The notes under the pieces were generated by a model. It searched no databases. It had not been told where the DNA came from and saw nothing but the letters and a program-made list of their open reading frames with translations. From an uncultured Flavobacteriales bacterium (GTDB taxonomy: Bacteria > Bacteroidota > Bacteroidia > Flavobacteriales > BACL11), in the NCBI GenBank assembly GCA_905478765.1, contig CAJQJY010000004.1:1-64000 (forward strand): a DNA stretch of 64,000 nt, written 5' to 3'. Made by a program: the position numbers and the translations under genes. Numbering within the stretch: position 1 is the first letter of the stretch; each line of letters starts with the position of its first letter. Positions 1 through 8,673 of this stretch are shown here, piece after piece.

Positions 1-2
1 AT

Positions 3-146
3 TTAGATTGTGAAAATGGATGGGATGGTAAGCATCAATCAACAGGAAATGAATTGCCAATGGGCGTATATATTTACAAAATGTACTACCAAGATTATGA
101 AGGTTGGAAACATCAAGAAATTAAAGAGTTAATCTTAATTAGGTAA
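3..146 (+). CDS. C-terminal end of a T9SS-exported protein (gliding motility-associated C-terminal domain), 5' partial
   Basis: An open frame enters from the left edge and ends at TAA 144-146, giving the last 47 residues of a larger protein. The segment GVYIYKMYYQDYEGWK, preceded by WDGKHQSTGNELPMG, matches the end of the type B (gliding motility-associated, CHU-type) C-terminal sorting domain, where a W-D-G...P.GVY.Y pattern precedes a short final strand. Such domains direct proteins through the type IX secretion system to the cell surface. The cargo part lies outside the window, so its function cannot be stated. It is transcribed in the same direction as ileS but is separated from it by 69 bp holding a promoter. 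Confidence 0.75.
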   Translation, partial: LDCENGWDGKHQSTGNELPMGVYIYKMYYQDYEGWKHQEIKELILIR

Positions 147-160
147 AAGTTCTTTTACTA

Positions 161-191
161 TTGATTATATAAATTGCAAAAACTATATTTG
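161..191 (+). promoter_or_regulatory. Bacteroidota-type promoter of ileS
   Basis: TTG at 161-163 and TATATTTG at 184-191 are separated by 20 nt, which fits the -33 TTG / -7 TAnnTTTG consensus of this phylum. Transcription should start about 5 nt after the G, leaving a leader of roughly 20 nt before the ATG at 216. Confidence 0.7.
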
Positions 192-215
192 CAGGCATTT
201 TATTTAGCATAACAA

Positions 216-3200
216 ATGGGTAAATTCAAGCAATACAAAAAATTAAGTTTATCTAACATTCATAAAGAGGTGTTAGAGAAGTGGAGTGCTTCTGATGTTT
301 TTGATAAGAGTATTCAAAGGAGAAAGGGCAATCCAACTTTTACATTTTATGAAGGGCCACCATCAGCAAATGGTATGCCAGGAATTCATCATGTAATTGC
401 TCGTACAATTAAAGATTTAGTTTGCAGATATAAAACACTACAAGGATTTCAGGTTAATAGGAAAGCAGGATGGGATACTCATGGTCTGCCAGTAGAGCTT
501 GGGGTGGAAAAAGAATTAGGAATTACTAAAGAAGATATTGGATCAACTATCTCAATTGGAAATTACAATAAAGCTTGTCGTACTAATGTGATGAAGTATA
601 AAGGAAGTTGGGAGGACATCACTGAAAAAATGGGATATTGGGTAGATATGCAAAACCCGTATGTAACTTATGATAATAAATATATTGAAAGCGTATGGTG
701 GTTATTAGGCAAAATGCACTCAAAAGGCTTGCTTTATAAAGGGCACACAATTCAACCGTTTTCACCAAAAGCAGGAACTGGTTTAAGCACACATGAACTC
801 AATCAACCAGGCTGCTATCGTGATGTGAAAGATACTTCAGCAGTTGCTCAATTTAAGGTTGTAAATAATTCTGATTCTAAATTTTTATTTGACCAAGCTA
901 ATAATGATATTTATTTTCTAGCTTGGACTACTACACCATGGACTTTGCCTTCTAATACGGCCTTAGCAGTAGGGAAAAAAATTAACTATTTATTAGTAAA
1001 AACGCTAAATCAATACACAGGAAAAGCTATTTCTGTAGTAGTTGCTAAGGATTTGGTGAATAAGTATTTTATTCCAGAAAATGCTGAACTTAAATTTGAA
1101 GATTATGAAATTGGAAAGAAAAATCTACCATTCAATATTATCACAGAATTTAAAGGTAGTGATTTAGAAAACTTAAGATATGAACAGATTTTAGCTTATG
1201 CTAAACCTGTAGATGGAGATGCATTTAAAGTTTTATTAGCAGATTTTGTCACAACAGAAGATGGTACAGGAATTGTTCATTTAGCGCCAAGTTTTGGGGC
1301 GGATGATAATCGTGTTTGTAAGCAAAATGGCATTGGAAGTTTAACACTAGTAAATAAGCAAGGTAAGTTTGTAGATGAGGTAACTGATTTTGCAGGAATG
1401 TATGTGAAAGATGAATTTTACACTGACTCTGATGAAAAGCCACAGCTTTCAGTTGACGTCCAAATTGTTATCAAATTGAAAGGAGAAAACCTCTGTTTCA
1501 AATCAGAAAAATATGAGCACTCATACCCTCATTGTTGGAGAACTGACAAGCCAATTTTGTACTACCCTATGGATAGTTGGTTTGTAAAAACTACTGACTA
1601 TAAAGACAGAATGATAGAGCTTAATAGCACTATCAACTGGAAACCAAAGTCAACTGGAGAAGGAAGATTTGGTAAATGGCTTGAAAACTTAGTTGATTGG
1701 AATTTATCTCGTTCAAGATTTTGGGGGATTCCTATTCCAATCTGGAGAACAGAAGATGGAGAAAATGAAATTTGTATCAGCTCAGTAGAACAATTAAAAT
1801 CTGAAATTGAAAAATCAATTTCAGCTGGAATTATGAAATTTAATCCTTTGGCGGATTTTGTTGTTGGAGATATGTCAGATGAAAATTATAATTCTTTTGA
1901 TTTGCACAGACCTTATGTTGATGATATTATTTTAATATCAAAAGATGGAAGTCCAATGACAAGGGAATTAGATTTAATTGATGTTTGGTTTGATTCTGGA
2001 TCAATGCCTTACGCTCAATTGCATTATCCATTTGAAAATAAGGACATTTTTGAAAAAAATTATCCTGCTGATTTTATTGCAGAGGGAGTTGATCAGACAA
2101 GAGGTTGGTTTTTTACTTTGCATGCAATTTCTACTATGCTTTTTGATTCTGTTGCGTATAAAAATGTAATCTCAAACGGATTAGTTCTAGATAAGAACGG
2201 AAATAAAATGTCAAAAAGATTAGGAAATGCAGCAGATCCTTTTATGGCAATTTCCAAATACGGAGCTGATGCTACAAGGTGGTATATGATTTCTAACGCA
2301 CAGCCTTGGGATAATTTAAAGTTTGATGAAGCTGGAATTATTGAAGTTCAAAGAAAGTTCTTTGGAACACTTTATAACACTTATTCTTTCTTTGTGCTTT
2401 ATGCCAACATTGATGGCTTTAACTACTCGGAAGATGATATCCCTATAAGTGAAAGAACAGAATTGGACAGATGGATATTATCAGAATTAAACACTTTAAT
2501 AAAAGAAGTTGAAAAAAATTATGAAAGCTATGAGCCAACAAGAGTCGCTCGTTTAATTCAAGATTTTGTAATGGATAAATTGAGTAACTGGCACGTTCGT
2601 TTAAGCAGAAGGCGCTTTTGGAAGGGAGAATATAATGCTGAGAAAGTTGCGGCATACCAAACACTATTTGAATGTTTAGAAAAAGTAGCGTTACTTGCTT
2701 CACCTATCGCACCATTTTTTATGGACAGATTGTTTCAAGATTTAAATACTGTAAGCGGAAAACACTCTGTATCATCAATTCATTTATCAGATTTTCCAAA
2801 GTCAAACGCAAATCTAATAGATAAAGATTTAGAGCGAAAAATGCAAATGGCACAAAATGTAACTTCACTTGCCTTATCCTTAAGAAAAAAGGAAAGATTA
2901 AGAGTTCGTCAACCTCTCCAAAAAATAATGATCCCTATTTTAAATGCAAAAATGCAAAAAGATATTGAGGGGGTTTCTAATATTATTTTAAGTGAAATAA
3001 ATGTAAAAGAAATTGACTTTTTAGGAAAAAGTTCTGATGTATTGACTAAACAAATTAAACCAAACTTTAAAACACTAGGGCCTAAATTTGGAAAAAAAAT
3101 GAAATTAATTTCTGGGTTAATAAATAAATTTTCAGCAGATGATATTAAGAAAATTGAGAAGGATAAAAAATATCTAATAAATGAAAGTATTACGATTGAT

Positions 3201-3563
3201 ATTTCTGATGTTGAAATTACATCCAAAGACATTCCTGGCTGTATAGTTGCAACAAGTAACGGCTTAACAGTTGCATTGGATATTACCCTTTCTAATAAAT
3301 TGAGAGAGGAGGGTTTGGCAAGAGAATTTATAAATCGTATACAAAACTTAAGAAAGGATCGTGGTTTTGAAGTTACAGATAAGGTAAAAATACAGGTTGA
3401 AAAAAATGATAGTTTAACAGCTGCTATTAAGAATAATTTCACTTATATTTGTGATGAAACTTTAGCTGAGCAACTAGATTTTGAAGTGCATACAATATTT
3501 AATGGCACTGAGATTGAGTTAATTGACAATATCTCAACTAAAGTTCTGATTATTAAAAATTAA
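216..3563 (+). CDS. ileS: Isoleucyl-tRNA synthetase, type 2, with GIHH in place of the HIGH motif
   Basis: Class I aminoacyl-tRNA synthetase that charges tRNA-Ile in the cytoplasm. At 1115 residues it has the length of the eukaryote-like type 2 IleRS, which is naturally tolerant of mupirocin. The nucleotide-binding signature at residues 56-59 reads GIHH (bases 381-392) instead of HxGH. The second signature is KMSKR at about residues 664-668. The editing domain is intact: a threonine-rich TWTTTPWTLPSNTA stretch, and GTGIVHLAPSFGADD with the conserved aspartates. A long C-terminal anticodon-binding extension follows. The ATG at 216 gives the usual N-terminus, and a promoter lies 25 bp upstream. 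The DksA-like gene and lspA follow at 5 and 9 bp, a common flavobacterial operon. Confidence 0.97.
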   Translation: MGKFKQYKKLSLSNIHKEVLEKWSASDVFDKSIQRRKGNPTFTFYEGPPSANGMPGIHHVIARTIKDLVCRYKTLQGFQVNRKAGWDTHGLPVELGVEKELGITKEDIGSTISIGNYNKACRTNVMKYKGSWEDITEKMGYWVDMQNPYVTYDNKYIESVWWLLGKMHSKGLLYKGHTIQPFSPKAGTGLSTHELNQPGCYRDVKDTSAVAQFKVVNNSDSKFLFDQANNDIYFLAWTTTPWTLPSNTALAVGKKINYLLVKTLNQYTGKAISVVVAKDLVNKYFIPENAELKFEDYEIGKKNLPFNIITEFKGSDLENLRYEQILAYAKPVDGDAFKVLLADFVTTEDGTGIVHLAPSFGADDNRVCKQNGIGSLTLVNKQGKFVDEVTDFAGMYVKDEFYTDSDEKPQLSVDVQIVIKLKGENLCFKSEKYEHSYPHCWRTDKPILYYPMDSWFVKTTDYKDRMIELNSTINWKPKSTGEGRFGKWLENLVDWNLSRSRFWGIPIPIWRTEDGENEICISSVEQLKSEIEKSISAGIMKFNPLADFVVGDMSDENYNSFDLHRPYVDDIILISKDGSPMTRELDLIDVWFDSGSMPYAQLHYPFENKDIFEKNYPADFIAEGVDQTRGWFFTLHAISTMLFDSVAYKNVISNGLVLDKNGNKMSKRLGNAADPFMAISKYGADATRWYMISNAQPWDNLKFDEAGIIEVQRKFFGTLYNTYSFFVLYANIDGFNYSEDDIPISERTELDRWILSELNTLIKEVEKNYESYEPTRVARLIQDFVMDKLSNWHVRLSRRRFWKGEYNAEKVAAYQTLFECLEKVALLASPIAPFFMDRLFQDLNTVSGKHSVSSIHLSDFPKSNANLIDKDLERKMQMAQNVTSLALSLRKKERLRVRQPLQKIMIPILNAKMQKDIEGVSNIILSEINVKEIDFLGKSSDVLTKQIKPNFKTLGPKFGKKMKLISGLINKFSADDIKKIEKDKKYLINESITIDISDVEITSKDIPGCIVATSNGLTVALDITLSNKLREEGLAREFINRIQNLRKDRGFEVTDKVKIQVEKNDSLTAAIKNNFTYICDETLAEQLDFEVHTIFNGTEIELIDNISTKVLIIKN

Positions 3564-3568
3564 AAATT

Positions 3569-3943
3569 ATGGCGGAAAAAACAGCATACTCAGCAGATGA
3601 ATTAGAAGAATTCCAAAAAATAATACTCGCAAAAATTGAAAGTGCAGAAGATGACTTAAAAGTGTTAAGAGCTGCAACAGCAAACGATTCTGATAATGGA
3701 ACAGAAGATACCTCACCAACATTTAAACAGTTTGAGGAGGGCTCATCTACTTTATCCAAAGAAGAAAATATTAAATTAGCTGAAAGACAAGCAAAGTTCA
3801 TTTTACATCTTAATAATGCTTTATTAAGAATCAAAAACAAGTCTTATGGCATATGTCGTATTACAGGTAAATTAATTGCAAAAGAAAGATTGAACTTGGT
3901 TCCTCATGCCACATTAAGTATTGAGGCAAAAAAAGCTCAATAA
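3569..3943 (+). CDS. DksA/TraR-family protein lacking a full zinc finger
   Basis: A 124-residue protein of the DksA/TraR type: an acidic alpha-helical coiled-coil N-terminal part (about residues 9-85) followed by the C-terminal YGICRITGKLIAKERL segment. Family members bind RNA polymerase through the secondary channel and modulate transcription. The classical C4 zinc finger is reduced to a single cysteine, as I recall for the Bacteroidota homologues found between ileS and lspA, so the fold is probably held without zinc. The gene starts 5 bp after ileS and is followed at 9 bp by lspA, so all three should be co-transcribed. The family assignment is good, but the regulatory role is inferred. Confidence 0.85.
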   Translation: MAEKTAYSADELEEFQKIILAKIESAEDDLKVLRAATANDSDNGTEDTSPTFKQFEEGSSTLSKEENIKLAERQAKFILHLNNALLRIKNKSYGICRITGKLIAKERLNLVPHATLSIEAKKAQ

Positions 3944-3952
3944 ATCACTGCT

Positions 3953-4543
3953 TTGAAAAAAATATTTTTCACCACATTTCTTTTAGTATTATTTGATCAA
4001 ATTCTTAAATTTTGGATAAAAACATCTATGTTTTTAGGTCAAGAATTTCAAATTTTTGATTGGTTTATAATACACTTTACTGAAAATAACGGAATGGCTT
4101 TTGGTATGGAGTTTGGAGGCTATTCAGGCAAAAAAATGCTAACATTATTTCGAATTATAGTAGTTGGTTTTGGAATTAAATATGTAATTGGTATTGTAAG
4201 GGAAAATCAAATTTCTAACGGTTCATTAATTGCTTTAGGCTTAATTATTGGTGGGGCAATAGGAAATATAATAGATAGCTGTTTCTATGGGATAATATTT
4301 AATGAAAGCTATAACGAAGTGGCTGCTTTTTTACCTGAAACTGGAGGATACGCTCCTCTGCTTCATGGGAGGGTTGTAGATATGTTTTATTTTCCTCTGA
4401 TAAATTCCCATTTCCCTGCTTGGATGCCAATATGGGGAGGTGATCATTTTATATTTTTCCGACCTGTTTTTAATATTGCTGACGCTGGAATTTCTGTTGG
4501 AATTTTTATGATTCTAATTTTTTATAGAAAAGAATTTAATTAA
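3953..4543 (+). CDS. lspA: Lipoprotein signal peptidase II (TTG start)
   Basis: Inner-membrane aspartic protease that removes signal peptides from prolipoproteins. The 196-residue protein has four hydrophobic segments and the two catalytic aspartate blocks: VVDMFYFP at about residues 144-151 and FNIADAGIS at about 179-187. NNGMAFG near residue 45 matches the conserved N-terminal block. An insertion between membrane segments (ETGGYAPLLHG region) is usual in Bacteroidota LspA. TTG at 3953 is the only start that keeps the first membrane segment, and it lies 9 bp after the DksA-like gene. The 3' end overlaps the convergent sulfotransferase-like gene by 8 bp. The window encodes several lipoproteins with clear lipoboxes that would be substrates. 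Confidence 0.95.
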   Translation: MKKIFFTTFLLVLFDQILKFWIKTSMFLGQEFQIFDWFIIHFTENNGMAFGMEFGGYSGKKMLTLFRIIVVGFGIKYVIGIVRENQISNGSLIALGLIIGGAIGNIIDSCFYGIIFNESYNEVAAFLPETGGYAPLLHGRVVDMFYFPLINSHFPAWMPIWGGDHFIFFRPVFNIADAGISVGIFMILIFYRKEFN

Positions 4544-5318
4544 GTTTTCCTCTTTGCATATCACCATAAATTGTACCTTTAATCTCTGCGGTACGCGGAA
4601 GTTTCTTAAAGTATTTTTGATTTAACTTTCTTAAAAACCCTAAAATCATAAATTGTAATTTACTACTTAAAGAAACTTTAACTTCACCCCAGCATTCAAG
4701 AAAAGGGTAATTATATTTAGATAAAAATGGGCCGAATACTTTAACTGTTCTTTCTTTAATATCATGAGTATAATATAACGAAAGGTCTCTCTTTTTACCT
4801 ACGGTTTTGTTAGCTACAGGCAAAGGTTTTGGGCTTGAAACACCGGATTTTTCAAGTGCTAAGATATAATCTTCATCGATGTTTTCATACCTTATCACAA
4901 AATCACATTTATCTAAAGTCAAAGATGAAAAATTATCAAATGGCTTCATAAAAAAATTTAAAAAGTATTCTTGAAAGCTTGCTTTATTATCATGAATAAA
5001 ATTAAATTTTTCTCTAAGCTTCTTGGTGATATGCCCACCATTTTCTGAAAATAAATCAGGGTTAGTGAAATTCCCTTTTGAATTTGCCTTCATCTTTTCA
5101 TAAGCAGTCACAACTATTTCCATTGGATTTCTAAGTACAGCAAAAACAAAATAATCTTTCTCAATTTTAGTAGCTACTTTTTCAAATTCATGATGGAGCG
5201 AGTGTTTTCTTAAATATGGGATTCCTTCATATTGCAAGTACAATTCTTTTGAAATTGCTGATGAAGCAGAGAATGGTAAACCTATAAAAACAAACTTGTA
5301 TTTATGGCTAATGATCAT
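4536..5318 (-). CDS. Sulfotransferase-family protein with an atypical 5'-phosphosulfate loop
   Basis: A 260-residue protein resembling the Sulfotransfer_2 type, which moves sulfate from PAPS to sugar or other acceptors. The N-terminal strand-loop KYKFVFIGLPFSASSAI occupies the place of the 5'-phosphosulfate loop. FAVLRNPMEIVVTAYEKM at about residues 58-75 matches the 3'-phosphate-binding RNP..R..S.Y block, and FVIRYENIDEDYILALE (about 137-153) matches the usual later ENL..D motif. The lysine normally found in the first loop (PKTGGT-like) is replaced by phenylalanine in PFSAS, so PAPS binding or catalysis may be altered. The ATG at 5318 directly abuts the asd stop codon, so the two are probably co-transcribed. 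The acceptor is unknown. Confidence 0.6.
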   Translation of the reverse strand: MIISHKYKFVFIGLPFSASSAISKELYLQYEGIPYLRKHSLHHEFEKVATKIEKDYFVFAVLRNPMEIVVTAYEKMKANSKGNFTNPDLFSENGGHITKKLREKFNFIHDNKASFQEYFLNFFMKPFDNFSSLTLDKCDFVIRYENIDEDYILALEKSGVSSPKPLPVANKTVGKKRDLSLYYTHDIKERTVKVFGPFLSKYNYPFLECWGEVKVSLSSKLQFMILGFLRKLNQKYFKKLPRTAEIKGTIYGDMQRGKLN

Positions 5319-6305
5319 TTAAAGGAGATTGTTTTTAACTAAATAATTAGCAATTTGCACTGTATTTGTAGCGGCTCCTTTTCTTAAATTATCAGCCACT
5401 ATCCACATGTTTAAAGTGTTCTTTTGAGTAAAATCTCTTCTAATTCTCCCAACAAATACTTGATCTTTTTTGTGAGAATTTATTGGCATTGGATAGTTGT
5501 TTTGTTGAGGATTATCCATCACAACTACACCTACCATTTCATTTAATGCAAATCTAATTGTATCTAACTCAAAATCATTTTCAAAAGTTATATTTACGCT
5601 TTCGGAATGCCCTCTAACTACTGCAATACGAACAGCAGTTGCAACAACATCAATATATTCATCTAAAATTTTCTTAGTTTCATTTGTGAGTTTCATTTCC
5701 TCCTTAGTGTAGCCATTATCTTCAAAAACATCACAATGTGGCAAAGCATTTTGGTAAATTTGATGAGGATAAACCAAGTCTCCGATCACTCCTTTCTCTT
5801 CATTTTCTAGCTGCTCAACTGCTTTTTTGCCTGTTCCGCTAATGGATTGATAAGTAGAAACAACTACTCTTTTAACACCAAATTTTTTATGAAGAGGCGC
5901 AAGAGCCATTACCAGCTGTATAGTAGAGCAATTCGGATTAGCTATAATCATATCCTCATTGGTTAGTTCTTTCCCATTAATTTCTGGAACTATCAATTTA
6001 TGATTTTCTGACATTCTCCAAGCTGAAGAGTTATCAATAACTTTAATCCCTCTTGCAGCTAATTTTGGCGCCCATTCTTTTGAAATTTTACTACCGGCAG
6101 AAAATAATGCTAAATCAACTTTTCTAGCAAGTAAGTCATTTAATGAAATAATTGCATACTTTTTCCCTAGATAATTTATAGTCTTTCCACATGAATTTTT
6201 AGAAGCTACAGGTATCAATTCTGTTAATGGAAAATCCCTTTCAGAAAGAACCTCTAACATCTCCTTTCCAACCATTCCTGTTACTCCAACTATTGCTAAT
6301 CTCAT
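5319..6305 (-). CDS. asd: Aspartate-semialdehyde dehydrogenase
   Basis: NADP-dependent enzyme that reduces aspartyl phosphate to aspartate semialdehyde, the branch point to lysine, threonine, methionine and diaminopimelate. The N-terminal GVTGMVGKEM is the dinucleotide-binding loop and PNCSTIQLV carries the catalytic cysteine. The later VRGHSESV block holds the substrate-binding His and Arg. I place the start at ATG 6305 (MRLAIVG), which gives 328 residues and the standard N-terminus. An upstream in-frame ATG at 6326 would add seven residues with no family counterpart. The sulfotransferase-like gene follows with no gap, and the gene is divergent from the remnant at 6347. Confidence 0.95.
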   Translation of the reverse strand: MRLAIVGVTGMVGKEMLEVLSERDFPLTELIPVASKNSCGKTINYLGKKYAIISLNDLLARKVDLALFSAGSKISKEWAPKLAARGIKVIDNSSAWRMSENHKLIVPEINGKELTNEDMIIANPNCSTIQLVMALAPLHKKFGVKRVVVSTYQSISGTGKKAVEQLENEEKGVIGDLVYPHQIYQNALPHCDVFEDNGYTKEEMKLTNETKKILDEYIDVVATAVRIAVVRGHSESVNITFENDFELDTIRFALNEMVGVVVMDNPQQNNYPMPINSHKKDQVFVGRIRRDFTQKNTLNMWIVADNLRKGAATNTVQIANYLVKNNLL

Positions 6306-6346
6306 TTTTACTTTTAAACTCTGCAAAAATAGTATATTTACGGACT

Positions 6347-6785
6347 ATGAAGATGCCGTTACTTAAATTTCTATTTTTATCTCAATCTCTACTAAGATTC
6401 TCGCAATTTTATGATAATTTTTCAGATAGAGATTTTACATATAGCCCCTCATGTTTTGGAGATTCTTTAAGGTATGAAATTGATTCATTAGGCTTTTTAC
6501 ATTATAAAACAGATACGTTAAATGGAGAATCTATGCTGTTTACAGAAAGCATAGTAAGCCAAAATTCAATGTGGCAATTTAAAACACATTATAATTTTTC
6601 GCCATCGACATCTATATTATGCAAAAGCATATTTTATGTCTGATATAAAAGATATTAGTAGTGCTGTAAATGGTTACTTTATTAAAATTGAGGGGGCAAG
6701 TGGCTCAATTGATGACATTAGCTTATTTCTTGAAGAGGATGGTAAAACTGAAAGGTTTAAAAAAAATGTAGCTCTAAGCAGCTAA
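6347..6785 (+). pseudogene. Frameshifted remnant of a large secreted (T9SS-type) protein
   Basis: The first frame, from ATG 6347, has a signal peptide (MKMPLLKFLFLSQSLLRFSQ) and then FYDNFSDRDFTYSPS, which resembles the opening module of large Bacteroidota surface proteins that begin NDNFSDGDFT. It ends at TGA 6641-6643. The expected continuation, YYAKAYFMSD then AVNGYFIKIEG and LFLEEDG, lies in a different frame from about 6615 to TAA 6783-6785. The break is therefore one indel at about 6611-6620. Even when rejoined, the product is only about 145 residues, whereas relatives of this type are several hundred residues or more, so the 3' part is also lost. The final TAA overlaps the uvrC ATG by one base. 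Assembly error at the indel is possible but would not explain the short length. Confidence 0.6.
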
Positions 6786-8572
6786 TGCCCGCAACTGATC
6801 ACATAAAAGGTTTATTAAAACTTATGCCTGAAAAAACAGGAGTCTATCGTTACTATGATAAAAATGAAACTTTATTATATGTTGGAAAAGCAAAAAACCT
6901 AAAAAAACGAGTAAGTTCCTATTTTAACAAAAAGCAAGAACACGGAAAAACAAAGGTACTTGTCAGTAAGATTCACGACATACAATATGTAGTTGTTCCT
7001 AATGAAATTGATGCCCTTTTATTAGAAAATAATATGATAAAAAAGCATCAGCCCAAATACAATGTTGCCTTAAAGGATGGTAAAACTTACCCTTGGATTT
7101 GTATAAAAAATGAACCCTTCCCAAGAATTTTCCAAACAAGAAATGTAATTAAAGATGGCTCAGCATATTTTGGACCATACACTTCTGTTCGTTTGGTAAA
7201 AACTCTTTTAGATTTCTTTCACCAACTATACCCTTTAAGAAGCTGCAGCCTAAGCTTAACGGATAAAAATATCAATGCAAAGAAATTCAAAGTATGCTTG
7301 GAGTACCATATAGGAAACTGTTTAGGTCCTTGTGAGGACAAACAAACTAATGAAGAATATCAATTAGGAATTGAGCATATCCAACAAATTATAAAGGGAG
7401 ATGTTAAATCTGTAACGCAACATTTAAAAAGAGCTATGCTTCATTTTTCTGAAAAAATGGAATTTGAAAAAGCTCAATCAATAAAAGATAAAATTGATTT
7501 ACTAAATAACTATCAAGCAAAATCAACCATTGTAAACCCTAAGATTAATGATGTAGATGTGTTTACAATTCTTTCGGATGAAGACACTGCTTTTGTAAAT
7601 TATCTAAAGATAAGTTCAGGCGCTATTATTCAAGCACACACTATGGAGTTGAATAAAAAAATGAATGAAACAGATGAGAAATTATTGCAGTTGGCAATTA
7701 TTGAGATCAGGCAAAGATTCAAAAGTTCTTCTAAAACTATTTATTGTTCTCATTACTTGCAAAATGTTTGGGGAAATTTAAGTATTACTATTCCTAAAAT
7801 TGGGGATAAGAAAAAACTAATTGAACTAAGTTTGAGGAACGCAAAATACATGCAGTTGGATAAACAAAAGCGCAAAATTAACAAAATTGACAAGCAAGAT
7901 AATATGCGTATTTTAGAACAGTTGCGAAAAGACCTACGCCTTATAAATCTCCCAAGGCACATTGAGTGTTTTGATAATTCCAACACACAAGGCACAAACC
8001 CTGTGGCAGCTTGTGTAGTTTTTAAAAATGCTCGGCCAAGTAAAAAAGATTATCGCCATTATAATATTAAAACGGTTGTTGGCCCTGATGATTTTGCAAG
8101 TATGGAAGAAGTGGTTTATAGAAGATACAGGCGCCTTTTAGAAGAAGTAGAGCCTTTGCCAGAATTGATTGTTGTTGATGGGGGAAAAGGACAATTAAGT
8201 TCGGCAGTAAAAAGTTTGGAAAAATTAAAGTTGAGAGGAAAAGTAGCTATTATTGGAATAGCAAAACGCTTGGAAGAAATCTATTTTCCTGGCGATAGTA
8301 TTCCGTTATATTTAGACAAACGATCAGAAAGTTTGAAGTTGATACAGCAATTAAGAGATGAAGCCCATCGCTTTGGGATTAGACACCATCGCAAGAAAAG
8401 AGAAAAAGATATCCTTGGTATTTCATTGGATAAAATTGAAGGAATAGGCCCAAAAACTGTGGAGTTACTAATCTCTCATTTTGGTTCAGTTAAAAAGGTA
8501 ATGGAAGCTAAAAAAGAAGAATTAGAAAAGTTGATTGGTAAGGCAAAAGCAAAAAATATTTATGAAAAATAA
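6785..8572 (+). CDS. uvrC: UvrABC excinuclease subunit C
   Basis: Makes both incisions in nucleotide excision repair after UvrB loading. The 595-residue protein has the family architecture. The GIY-YIG nuclease is at residues 12-100 (GVYRYYD, then LLYVGKAKNLKKRV, with the catalytic Glu in LLLENNMIKKHQPKYN). Four cysteine-type residues occur around C-EYHIGNCLGPCE, and a UVR domain lies near residues 205-240. The RNase H-like 3' nuclease has IECFDNSNTQG and IVVDGGKGQL, and a C-terminal helix-hairpin-helix reads GIGPKTVELL. The ATG overlaps the stop of the upstream remnant. A perfect 10-bp inverted repeat (8563-8572 with 8575-8584) covers the stop codon and may act as a weak terminator. Confidence 0.97.
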   Translation: MPATDHIKGLLKLMPEKTGVYRYYDKNETLLYVGKAKNLKKRVSSYFNKKQEHGKTKVLVSKIHDIQYVVVPNEIDALLLENNMIKKHQPKYNVALKDGKTYPWICIKNEPFPRIFQTRNVIKDGSAYFGPYTSVRLVKTLLDFFHQLYPLRSCSLSLTDKNINAKKFKVCLEYHIGNCLGPCEDKQTNEEYQLGIEHIQQIIKGDVKSVTQHLKRAMLHFSEKMEFEKAQSIKDKIDLLNNYQAKSTIVNPKINDVDVFTILSDEDTAFVNYLKISSGAIIQAHTMELNKKMNETDEKLLQLAIIEIRQRFKSSSKTIYCSHYLQNVWGNLSITIPKIGDKKKLIELSLRNAKYMQLDKQKRKINKIDKQDNMRILEQLRKDLRLINLPRHIECFDNSNTQGTNPVAACVVFKNARPSKKDYRHYNIKTVVGPDDFASMEEVVYRRYRRLLEEVEPLPELIVVDGGKGQLSSAVKSLEKLKLRGKVAIIGIAKRLEEIYFPGDSIPLYLDKRSESLKLIQQLRDEAHRFGIRHHRKKREKDILGISLDKIEGIGPKTVELLISHFGSVKKVMEAKKEELEKLIGKAKAKNIYEK

Positions 8573-8623
8573 ACTTATTTTTCACGTCTTACATTTCAGC
8601 TAGCAGTTATGAGAAATTTAGCC

Positions 8624-8631
8624 TACTTTTG
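8624..8631 (+). promoter_or_regulatory. Probable -7 element of the small gene at 8674
   Basis: TACTTTTG at 8624-8631, followed by C, matches the phylum's -7 box exactly. No clean TTG is present at the -33 distance. It would give a leader of about 35 nt before the ATG at 8674, and it argues against translation from the TTG at 8629, which lies inside the box. Confidence 0.5.
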
Positions 8632-8673
8632 CAAGCTATAACTTATCAACAAACTCTCATCAAAAACGCAAAC

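Noticed and set aside
2909-3442. 177-residue open frame antisense to ileS
   Set aside because: Lies wholly inside a well-supported ileS frame, has no family resemblance, and its composition is that of a complementary-strand shadow.
6227-6346. N-terminal extension of the remnant at 6347 back into asd
   Set aside because: Antisense to asd coding sequence; the signal peptide begins properly at 6347.
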